Assembly (NCBI GenBank): GCA_025526935.1
Contig: JAHLKD010000010.1
Location: 62,001-126,000, forward strand
Reading direction: 5' to 3'
DNA: 64,000 bases
Source of the DNA: Cladochytrium replicatum
Taxonomy: Eukaryota; Chytridiomycota; Chytridiomycetes; Cladochytriales; Cladochytriaceae
Shown in pieces: positions 42,301 to 52,252 of this stretch. How positions within the stretch are numbered: the first letter of the stretch is position 1; every line of letters begins with the position of its first letter. The position numbers were made by a program, and so were the translations under genes. The notes beneath the pieces are model-generated. The model searched no databases. It was not told where the DNA came from and saw only the letters and a list, made by a program, of their open reading frames with translations.

Positions 42301-43803
42301 ACGTTCTTAATTAGGCTTAGTCAGGACTCCACTGCGGACTACCAGTCGGGGGCATTGTGGTTCTCGGATGTTCTTGCTAAAGTGGCGGGAAATCAACCTA
42401 CTCTCGCCCAAGACGTTTTCGAGAATCTCTTCGATCTTGTCTCAAAGATTATTACAGATGCGTCCGCCAATGGAAAGGTGTCAGGCAAATGCTTCGATGT
42501 TACCACGTCCGGACTATTCGGGAAGTCTTTGGGCACGATCGTCGGATCATCGCTTTCAGCTCCGTCAACCAAGCTGCGCACCAACCTTCCTTTGACACTT
42601 CAAAAGCTCGAGGCATGCTTATCACGTCCTCAGGCGTGCGGTCAGACTCCGTCCACTATCACCAACACTTACCTCAATCGAACTGCTGGTGTTGCGGACC
42701 CAACAAAACCGAACACCTTATGCAGTTCCTTCCAGCCTCAGAAATTTGAAAATTACTTCAGTGGTGTGTGCTTTGCGTATTCTTGCGGTGGGAAATCCGC
42801 CAAAGGATTGTTCAGCGACAAAGGATCTCTGCTGGGTATCGACTACACGACAGTATATGATTTCAGTGTGCGAACTTTATCAACGGAAGCTCAAGTTGAA
42901 ATTAAGAGCGACCCAACTAAAGATACGTCGGTCATCTTTGACCTGCCGGTCACATCGAGCTTTAATGCCCAGTATAATGTCATCGGTCTTCCCATTACGC
43001 AAAAATACATTGGAGGAGGATACACGAATGCACCTATTTGCGCTTTTATATCGGACGGGCTTTCAACACCGAGTACCGCTGGATGTAAGGTCATCGGAAA
43101 CTCTGCCAGCAGCAAAACAATCCGTTGCCAGTGCGATCACTTGACTGATTTCATGGTTGGAGTCAATGCTATGGTCGATGCCCCTGTTTCTTCACCATCG
43201 CCCACTGTTGCAGTAGGCCCATCACCTTCTCCTATTATTTCTGAACCGGGATCAAATATCGGGATAATCGTTGGTGCAGTTTGTGGTGCAGTGTTTTTGA
43301 TTGCAGGCGTGGCCGCAACAGTTTACATATTGAAGAAACGCAAACAGCGAAAAGTTACAGTTGGCGACCAGACCAAGGAGTTACAAGAGGCCCGAAAGCA
43401 ACCTCCCCCAGCTCCGCCAGCAGAACCGACCCCACCACCCGCCCAGCCAGTTCCGGAGACTAGAGCAGAAGCGGAGATTGTGCCTGTGCAAGAAGAGGTC
43501 GCTGTCACTTCGGTGCCTTCAGCTTCACGTCGTCGAGACCCCGCGCTTCTCCCTGCTTACCAATCACCTCCTACATACGCCGAACACATGGCAAATAAGA
43601 GTGGGAGCGCTGAGGATGGATCACCAGATGAGATGGCAAATCATGACCCAAGTTCGAGTCAAAGAGACTTGAGCCCAGAAGAAGGTGGGTTATGTTTTTT
43701 GGATGATGGTGTTGCTTTCTCTAACTTTTGCTTGCAAGTAGGTTCAGCAAACCAAGGGGAGCAACCAGCTGCCGGTGACCCTCCTAATGAAGGAACAGCA
43801 TAG
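36373..43803 (+). CDS. Giant membrane glycosyltransferase: EGF-like, GT-B and GT2 domains fused to TIG-REJ-GPS exterior
   Basis: Exons 36373-36552, 36620-36665, 36728-37118, 37175-37487, 37539-38145, 38201-43684 and 43742-43803; about 2360 residues. Order: signal-anchor helix (residues about 37-58, FPLIVAIILCAAVI); an EGF-like module (CSGHG...GRCVCDLQWRGTYC); a GT4-like GT-B region to about 510; and a GT2 domain (LVSLVLTHRNR near 553; VDDGSTD; VVFMDDDDIAKPDF near 641). From about 890 come IPT/TIG-like units (PTMIPIKSSTDLIITGSGL), from about 1255 a long PKD/REJ-like region, a GPS motif (CQCDHLTDF, about 2154), a membrane helix (about 2198-2222) and a Pro-rich cytoplasmic tail. The last intron is 57 nt and open. 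Polycystins and sea-urchin REJ proteins share REJ-GPS; joining them to catalytic GT domains is unusual. A role in cell-surface or extracellular glycosylation and adhesion is inference. Confidence 0.85.
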
Positions 43804-46800
43804 GCCTGCACCACGTTTATTCAAAAAGGGTATCTACTTGACAGGAAGTTCATAGCTTTCTACCATCTCATTTTGTCATTTGGAAGGGATCTCGTTTACT
43901 GGTCTACTTTCCTCACTCTTTCTCGTCCTTCGGTAATCTCTCCTTCCTATCCACTCCTGTTCGTAGAATTGGGCGAGTTTTGTGCTTGTGTGTCTCGCTA
44001 CAATTTATACATGGGCGATAATGGTCTGAAAAGTCGTGGGTAAAAATGTCCACCTCTTCTCGTTTTCGTCTGTTACACAGACATCCTCAGTTCCCTTCAT
44101 TTTATTTACCCCCCGCCCCACTAAGCTTGCCCGATTCTCATTTGTCTCTTGATGAACATAACGAATGTACCCTCACTTATGTAAGTCGCTATGTTGTATT
44201 TCACCGTGTGGACTTCTTTGTAGAGCAATCTGCTTTGATGGCGGTTCTATCCCATGTTCGGTACGTCGAACCTGCAGTATCTGTTGTGCGGATTCCCAGT
44301 GTGTCGGCTTCCGTGTGTGCTTGTATCCACTGTGTCGAGACTTGGGTTTGCGGGTTTGAATCTAGTTCTTGCGGAAATTATTTTGGGTTGTTCTATTGTT
44401 ACATCTGTGTTTGGATTGTTCATTCTCGAGACAATTTCAACTACATTCTTTGAAGGAGTACATCAATAGTTTCTGGAGAAACATATTATCAACGTCGAAC
44501 AAATGGTGCTGGGTTGGCAAAATTTGCGAAGGTTTTGTGTGAATACTCGGCTCCTCCGCCCGACGATGCTTTTCAGACAAATAATGTGCCGCAGATTTCG
44601 CTTTCATTTCGGTGCAGCTCATTTGCCGTCTCCCTCCCCGCTGCTTTGTTTCAGTGCGTCTCTTTGGATGCATATGTTTTTACGTCCATCCGAAGTGCGT
44701 CCATCTGAAGAGCATCCCAACGCTGGTGCGCATCCCTCCTATTTTGGTATTTTGGTGCTCCTGTTTTGTTGATGATGGAATGAAACATTCCCAAATCGGG
44801 CATTCTCGCTGTTCGGAGTTAACTTCGTTGTAGCATAGAGATTGTGGATCGTTACAGAGGCTAAACCAGCAGAGACAACCGCAGCATTCGAAAACAGAGA
44901 TGGTGTGCAGCATCTTCCGCCAACTGCAACGTCTCAGAACGGTGACAACGTGCACCATTGAATGTTGGAAGATCAGCAAGTTTCTGATCCGTCCATGGCA
45001 GCAACGGCCATTAATGATTTCACCTCCGTGCTCGTTTGAGAGCATCCTCGAAGACAACCAACAAGACAGCATCAAACCAGAAAACCCCACAGAGAAATAG
45101 CCAAGTGAGGAAAGGAGCACCAAATTGTGGTGGGGCAATGAACACAAAGCACGCGCGAGGAAACCACAGTGGTTCATTCTGTCTTCAAACAAGGAAAAAA
45201 TCACCGTCGCGGGCCTCTCAAACAATCCCCACAATGTCGAACGACATTTAAACTCGCAACATCCCAACAACCCATATCAGCGATGCTTCCAACAAAACTT
45301 TTCATAACTATATGGCCAACATAGATACCCATCTTTCGACGAAGTACCATGTCACAATCGCGAAAGAGCCAGACCGTCCCCATTTTCATACGCACACGTA
45401 GGTCGCAGCAAAGTCAATCCAGGCGAGAGTCTTCGATACCAAGGAACAATCCACGTCGTAGCGAAACCGAGAATCTAGGGACACACACCGAGAGAACGAA
45501 GAGCAAGGACGAACCTTTAACGCCGGCCCACTGCGAAGTCACCGCCGTTCAACGTCTTTCATGCATCCCAGATCCGTCAAGGTTAAGTGACAAACGTGAT
45601 CGCCGCCTCAGGAGACACCTTTCCCGAACAATCTCACGCGCTCGCATACGTGTGCACACGGCTCAAAAGCAAAAGGAGACAGCCTGGCTCACATACACGA
45701 TCGCTGCTAGCCCAATGCAGCTACGGCGCATATCGCAAAACGAAACTGTTTGATCGCAGAGGAGATCGGGTGCTCGATGGTGACTGAAAGCTAGGAGTCA
45801 ATTCGAGCGAAAGCGGGTTTTGTTCACATGAATGATAAAAATTCGTACCCGCAGAACTATTCCTTTACGCGGCTCGATCCAATCACTCATTATTAGCCGC
45901 TCTGCGAGCCAGAAGCTCGGGTTACAGCAGGAGCTTGTCGGGTGTTCTTTTGCTCAAAATCGAATCAAAGCACGGAGATGAGTAAGTGACCGACCCCAAC
46001 CACGAGAGCAACAGCCCCAAGAGCCCGCTGCGAGAAACTGGAAGCAAAGTATCTCAAACAGCAGCATCAAAGGGTAACACGAACACCTCAACCGGTCAAA
46101 GTCTGTCCCCGTCCTGTTCCCAGATCAAATAGAGGAATCTCCCAAAAATACGTCCCTCCAGCGTCCAGCAACCAGAAACGAGTAAACAGTGTAGCAGTAT
46201 TTTTTGATTTTTCAGCTGAGAATTTTAGAGGCATGAAAAACAAAAAGGACCACCGATAAAAAAACAAAACAGGTTCGCCTGACGGGGATTTAAACATTGT
46301 GTGTCGATTGCGTCTGGCTAGAATCCAGCTGGCTCCGATTCAACAGCGCGCGATGGCGTAGGAAAACAGAAGCCGCAACCGGTTTGGAAAAGCAGATGGT
46401 TTGAACAAAGAGAGGAACACATGACGTTGGTGAAAACCCAATGGAATCGCAATAGGGAAAGTAACACATGAGTCTGCCAACGCGGGGTTAGCGGGAGCTG
46501 AACACCACATGAGCCAAACATGCCACTTCCATTAGCGATCCTTCGAGCCCCACCGCACCGTTTCCTCAATCATTTGATATACAACCGCAAAAAGATCCAG
46601 GTCCCAGTGCCCAGCCAGAACTTGTACGCCCACCCCCAAGAGAGCGCAACAAGCTCCAGACAACAGCGGATTTCGCCACAACTCGCGAAAAAGGTATCAA
46701 TGAGCGACGCAAGACTTAATACCTAGGGTTAGTTTCGGAACCCCGTCGGCACCGAGATGCGCCGGGGTCGAAAACACTGATCGTTTCATGGCCAGACAGA

Positions 46801-47360
46801 CTGAGTGCACGGGGATATGCTTCCTGAAAGGGTTACAGGTGGGTGTCAGAGCTTTGGACTCGGTCACGGTGTGTTGCAATGCGTCTGGATCAGTGACCGC
46901 GTCACTAATATAGACCGTGTTTGAATTGATGTTATCCTTAAAAAAACAACAAGAAAGAAATTGGTGCCATTTTAGCAGATACGAAAGAATAGAGAATCAT
47001 GCAAATCCTTTCGTCCCGCTGCATTTGTAAAATGTCGGGATATGGCAATTTTGCATGTGTGTAGAGGCCGTTAAAAAAAACAATAAACAACAATCGGAAG
47101 TAAAAGAAGTCTGCCAGGGCAAATTAATCCAATGAGAATAGAAGTTCAAGAGCAATCAAGTCAGAGACGACCCTCTCTCTCGAATAGAAAACAGAACGAA
47201 TCAATATCTAAAAAAAAACTGGCCAACTGTCCTTCATCAACAGAATCGCCCATGGTACCCGAGAAAATGCGCAAGGGGAAGAGAAAACAAGAAACTCGCG
47301 AGAATTGGCAAGAGATGCTCCGCATTCGAGTCAAAGATGAATCATTGGCTCGAGCAATCA
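43804..47360. other. 3.5-kb stretch without a supported gene
   Basis: Several frames of 70-200 codons exist on both strands (44046-44453, 44680-45270, 45349-45753). None has a family motif, a consistent splice pattern or typical composition. 45000-46700 is strongly A/C-rich on the plus strand. The left end includes the 3' UTR of the giant gene and the right end the 3' UTR of the gene ending at 47361. A non-coding RNA cannot be excluded. Confidence 0.5.
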
Positions 47361-49205
47361 TCAATAGTTTGTCAAACGAGGCGGTGCGGAAACAACTGCG
47401 CCGGTAACCTGGTCGATGACTACGCCCGACGGAATCTGCGATCCCAAGATGATTGGCGTAGTTGTGTGGAGCACCTTGGTGGTCATTCCCTTGATCAGTC
47501 CCGGCGGCAGACGCTCTACAAATTGTGTGAGCAGATCGTCCAGCGTATCGCGGACTTTGATGTACGCTTCGTTTCGGTGAAGGTTGAGGTCATCGATCTG
47601 AAACAAAAATATAGACACATCAGCAATCAACACAAAATTTCGGGGATTCCCTATCAGGCTACCTCGTTTCTCAACCCAGTCAGGTCACGGTTCCAAAGCT
47701 TCGTCCCGCTTCGCTCCATCCATGCCGTGAGCTCCCAGTCCTGCCTGGCCAACTCGCTGCCCCTCTGCTGCCTCACCACAAGCGTCATCTCCGAAGAACC
47801 ACCGTACCCGTTCGGAGCCCCGTTCCTAACGACCCTGAACGGCGACCCACTCGTTGGAATCGGGAGCCCCCTCAACGCAAGCTCGTTCACCGCCGCGTCG
47901 TAAAGGTGCACCGTCTCCTCCATCCGCTCCCTCATCTCCTCAATCAGCTCCCGCTGCGCTTCAACCTGCGCCTCGAGACTACTCCGCTGCGCGCTGTCCC
48001 GGCTGAGCTCCTCATACCGCTGCGCAAGCTCCTCGAGCTCCATCCGCATCGCATCGCGCCGTCGCTCCGCCTCCCGCTTCCCAGCGAGCAACCTCGCATT
48101 CTCGTTTTCGAGGCTCCGGATCCGCGCCCACAGCTGCCGCACATTGTCCTGCTCAGACTGCTCCGTCGTTCGGCTCTCTTTCGCCTGCTCCATCTTCTCG
48201 CGGATCAGTCGTCGACGATCGGCCTCCAGATCCGCGGCGGCTTGGGCGGTGCTGCCCAGTTCCGTGCGAAGGGTGTCCAGATCGCCCTCGAGGATCGCGA
48301 CGGCGCGGGCGTGAGATTGCTCGGCGTCGCGCAGGTCGGATAGGGTCAATCGGAGCTGTTCCTGCAGTTCTTGGTTTCCCCTTTTCAGCTGAGCCACCGT
48401 TCGGGCGTGCATCTGCTCGGTCTCGCGCATGTTCTCGAGTGTGTGCTCAAACTGCTCCTTCAGATCCTTGTTTGTTCGCTCAAGAACGGCGATCTTGTCG
48501 TAAAGGTTGCCCCGCGAACCGTCGTCACCGTGTGACCACGATTCGACGGTGGTGTCGTCGGGAACAACGGCTTCCGAGGATCGTCTTCCGATGTCTGCTT
48601 CCTTCTCGCCAGCAAACTTTTGAATCCTTTCCTTACCCAAGGCACCTAAAAGCCATTCGACCTCCTTCACTGCTTCTTCGTCATTGAGATCGGGTAGTGG
48701 GACATTGTCCGATGAGAGAGCGGCTTGCATCTGAGGCGACAGGATCTGAAGTTTACGCATCAGTGTGTTGTACTCGACCGAGAGATGTTGGTTGGTTTGA
48801 ACTAGCTGCTGTCCGATTTCGGCGGCAATATGCAAATCTGTGGCGAATTTTGTTAACTTCGGTGATTATTGTTTATTCAAGTCATTGAATCTACCTCGCT
48901 CGCGCTCAGCTAGAACAACGACCGCTTCGCGAAGTTTTTGACGAAGTTCGGCCTCGTCCATATCCTCAAAATCTTTCTCGTGACTATTGGCAGGTACCAC
49001 CATGGATGGCTTGCGAGATAGAGGAGTTACAGTCACTGGGTAGGTGAAATTGTCGCCATTTGCCGCTGAATGAAAACTGTAGTTAGTCCCATCGATTCAC
49101 GGTCAGCAGTTCCGGGTTTCACTTACAGCCATCGTGTTCCAACCTCGAACCGTTCTTTTGAGGAGTGTAGTCCCCGTCGTGCGATGCATCGACTGTCGCT
49201 GCCAT
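47361..49205 (-). CDS. Coiled-coil protein with an N-terminal CC1-box, candidate dynein adaptor
   Basis: Exons 49127-49205, 48895-49065, 47663-48837 and 47361-47597; 553 residues. After a disordered start, residues 84-100 read DLHIAAEIGQQLVQTNQHL. This matches the AAxxG CC1-box of BICD, BICDR, Spindly, CDR2 and related proteins, which contacts the dynein light intermediate chain. About 250 residues of coiled coil follow (VAQLKRGNQELQEQLRLTLS; LENENARLLAGKREAERRRD). The C-terminal exon encodes a compact segment (DDLLTQFVERLPPGLIKGMT) not typical of coiled coil. In the animal proteins the motif recruits dynein-dynactin to cargo. Whether this fungal protein does so is inference from one short motif plus the coiled coil. 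Confidence 0.75.
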
Positions 49206-49430
49206 GATGGATTCGAGCTATTTGAGTAGAACCACACAGCCCTAAACAGGCACAAAGCAGTGTCAGCACACTCCAGTGTTCCAACACCCCCTGCCCAACC
49301 CTTACTTGAGTGCCGTCCGTTGAATCTCTCACCAGACCAGCACGTGGCGTAGCGCCCCAACCGTTAATGCGAATTGGTGGCAGTGTGTTACGTCACAGCT
49401 GTGTAGCGTGGGAACTCCGTTTATTTGCTT

Positions 49431-50778
49431 TTACAGCTCGGGATCTTCGCCAGCCAGATGCTCAATGTCACGCTTCATCCGCTTGTTCATGTTTTCGTCT
49501 TCGTTGCCATGCACCTGAAACAAATAATAGTCTTGATCAGCACTGCGGCACTTTCTTTGTGCAAGCTGAATCCATACATCAACAATGAATCCAGACACGT
49601 TCTCCTGAGGGAACTCGATCTTTGCTCGAGGACCCCATCTGTACTCGTGCACGTCACGCTCTGATGTGGATACTTTTATCCTGTCAAGATATCCATCCTT
49701 CACATAACCTTGCAGCGCATCGACGATGGTGTGATCCTGAACTTGTGATTTCGGGATGCCCGTCGTCCTATTGATTCCCATTTTGGAAAAATAGTTAAGG
49801 AGTACCTCTTCGAAAAAATCATAGAGTGTCAAGTGGTTCCACAACGGGAAGAAGAGCTTTTACCTTCTTGAATGGTCTTGCCGCTCACGTAAATCAAACT
49901 CAAAATGACGGTTATCAGAACCAGGCGCGGTGCATCATGTCCCAGAGATGCATCGTCCACGCGTTCTTCTTCCGGAATCACGTTCCGAAGGATAAATGAG
50001 TTGGAGTTCTTCTCCCGACCACCATCCGTTGGCACCGAAGCTACGAATAATTTTAAATGGCAATCCATGCACAATCTTTGTGCAACAAAACTTACATGGG
50101 CGCTTGCTGTTTGCCCGAGGGGGACGAACTGGTAGCTCGGCCATTTCAAAACCAAAGGTTGAGCGCAAGATGTTGTTAGCACGTTTGAGAATAGCCGGGA
50201 ATGCTCGTGTTGGAAGTTCCTTCACAACTACCGAAAAATCCAATTAACCCTTCTATATCAAGTGCTTGTGAAGTCCCATCTTACTTTTCTTCATAAAGTC
50301 ATCCCGTCGAATCGGCTGCCTTCGATGTTCGCAGAACAACGCGTACCGAACCAGCATCTTAACCGCTCGTTGCGTGTCCTAATTGAATGTTTTCAGCTAT
50401 TATTCTGGGTAATCACACACCATTTTTCCAACCTCTTCTGTGACCGAACCGAGCGCCTTCTCAGAAACGGTCCCTGGTACTTGATGAGCTTGAGTTGCTT
50501 CAAATTCCGCTTCTTCTTCGTCCTCATTTTGTTCCTGCACGGTCTCCATAGCTTCCTCCACGTCCTCCTCGTTGGCGTCGTCCTCTTGTTCTCGCCTCCT
50601 TTTCCCTTTCTGCGTTCCAGACCCTCTCTGTTCCCCACGCGATGCCGATAGTGATCGCTGTGCAGCTGCCTGCGATGCAGATCCCTACTTCAACAATATC
50701 AGCGATGTAAATGTCGCACATACATACAACCACCATTAGTGTTTCCTTCCCCTTTTGTCTAATTAAAGGCGCAGTCAT
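49431..50778 (-). CDS. NSE3: SMC5/6 complex subunit NSE3 (MAGE domain)
   Basis: Exons 50728-50778, 50421-50684, 50285-50378, 50096-50227, 49864-50040, 49578-49807 and 49431-49514; 343 residues. The N terminus is acidic and disordered. The MAGE homology domain follows: KMLVRYALFCEHRRQPIRRD, VKELPTRAFPAILKRANNIL, FILRNVIPEEE, LVLITVILSLIYVSGKTIQE, VDALQGYVKDGYLDRIKV and EYRWGPRA. NSE3 forms the NSE1-NSE3-NSE4 subcomplex that binds DNA and supports the NSE1 RING in SMC5/6. The exon 5/6 junction (cgaag acceptor at 49808) is chosen because it gives TIQEEVLLNYFSKMGIN, as the family requires. The first, 17-codon exon is the least certain. Confidence 0.85.
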
Positions 50779-50863
50779 GCAGATCAGGACGAATCCGGCC
50801 GTGTCAACCGTGCTCTGCCCCAATGTTCACCAGAAGCATGAAATAATCAGGTGGATCTTTCGA

Positions 50864-51914
50864 ATGCGAGAGTCAGCTATTGCTGCTCCTATGGCCGCTG
50901 CGCCTACTACTGCATCAAACAACACCACATCTGATTCTCCAAAGAGAGAAACAGATCTCATCTCCAACCAACAACGATGCCAGCACTCTCGCCATGTCCA
51001 CATTCTCGCACCAGCATTGCTCAAGTCGATAGTATTGGTACATTGACTGTCATCGTGAGTGCGTCGATGTGCTTACCACATTCATTGTATTTTCTTCAGA
51101 GAGCGCGGGACTTGGAAAGGAAACGGTCGAACAGTGAGAATTTTCGCGGACTCATTGACTCTGGATAGTGCTGACTCTCACCTTTATGAAGGCTCCACAA
51201 GCTCTTGAATTAGTACGAGGAGCGATGCGATCAAACGAGCGAAGGATCAAAGAATTAGAGGTTTGCGCATGGTGATCCCGATATTCCTTTGCATCATCTT
51301 CGTATCATTGCAAATCATTTCAAGACAGTCTTTGCCGCGGGTAGAGAAAGCCTCAACGACATCCACGCAAAGTTCCGAGAGGTCGCACATGTGAACGAGG
51401 TAAAGGAGCCATATCTAGAAAACCATATCGATAGATTATTCAACGACGAAATCGGCCAGGCGCTTCTCGGTGACCTGGAGGCGCTTCAGAGGTGAACGAG
51501 AAGCTTTTCGAGCAGCTCACAGACATCGAATCAAAAAGCGTGCAGGCTAACAAATCGGTCCAAATGCTACGTCAGAAGCTCGAGGAGCGCAAAGCGGCGA
51601 TGGAAGAGAAAGCGAACACGGTCAAGGATATATCGTCATGCGCTTTGCCTTTAGCAACTGAAATTTGGGAATCATGTTCCAGCTAGTACAGCCTCGATCA
51701 GCGTCTACGACACCCTCGAACTCCTTCGCGTCCCAGCCCGCTGAGTCGACCCCGTCCTTGTCACGAACATCAAATAGAAGGACCATCGGCAGCGCGGCTA
51801 TGGCTCCCACCGTGACCACACTCAGGAGTTGGTAGTGGCAACTACCAACAAGGAGTGGCAGCATCTGCTGCAGCATCGGCAGCTGCTGTGGACGTCCTGC
51901 TCCATTATTTCTAG
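50864..51914 (+). CDS. Unrecognised coiled-coil gene, exon boundaries tentative
   Basis: Exon-like pieces in order: an Ala/Thr/Ser-rich start (50864 onward), RARDLERKRSN (51101), MKAPQALELVRGAMRSNERR (about 51185-51258), TVFAAGRESLNDIHAKFREV (from 51325), NEKLFEQLTDIESK and SVQMLRQKLEERKAAMEEK (51492-51634). A Ser/Thr/Pro-rich piece and an Ala-rich end follow, to a stop at 51912-51914. Splice signals between pieces are plausible, but at two places the frame cannot be fixed. The helical centre flanked by low-complexity ends would suit a nucleoporin or cytoskeletal linker; no motif proves it. It is divergent from NSE3, with under 100 bp between the starts. Confidence 0.4.
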
Positions 51915-52252
51915 CAGCTCGCTCGCGCATGCACTGGATCCCTGGGCTGATGATTGCTAGCTAGAAGATTCCTGATTCGTTTCTGAACTCACTTTATGCT
52001 TTGCAAACAAAACCTCAAAGATGTTTTTCAGCTCTTCAACAATCCATTCGGAGACGGTACTACTTTTGCAAAATCTGACTCCTCCTTTCTCCGTCTCCTT
52101 TAATAGCAAAGAAAACCATGCGCAGATGGAAAAAATGAAAACATTATATGTGGATATCCCGCAAGAAAAACAAAGACTTTTAAAAAAGGAACCAAAATAG
52201 ATCTCCAACGGTAAATTGTTGACCAGAACAAACTGTCCAAAAATGAAAAACA
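51915..52252. other. Short convergent intergenic space
   Basis: It lies between the tentative stop at 51914 (plus) and the LMBRD2 stop at 52253 (minus). Nothing coding is supported. Confidence 0.5.

Noticed and set aside
44680-45270. 196-codon minus-strand frame
   Set aside because: It is rich in Cys and Trp with no domain pattern, no plausible start context, and lies in an A/C-skewed region where such frames arise by chance.
45349-45753. 134-codon Arg/Ser-rich plus-strand frame resembling an SR protein
   Set aside because: The composition follows from the local A/C bias. There is no RNA-binding domain and no splice partner exon.
46255-46340. tRNA-like sequence (tttaaatcc on the minus strand)
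   Set aside because: The flanking bases do not form a T-stem, and no matching A box or acceptor stem could be folded by eye.
47132-47407. 91-codon basic plus-strand frame
   Set aside because: It overlaps the last exon of the CC1-box gene antisense and has no family signature.
49808-49905. NSE3 model using a 32-nt intron that would include the segment LWNHLTLYDFFEE
   Set aside because: It destroys the conserved SGKTIQE end of exon 5. The 56-nt intron ending at 49808 keeps both sides of the MAGE domain in the expected register.
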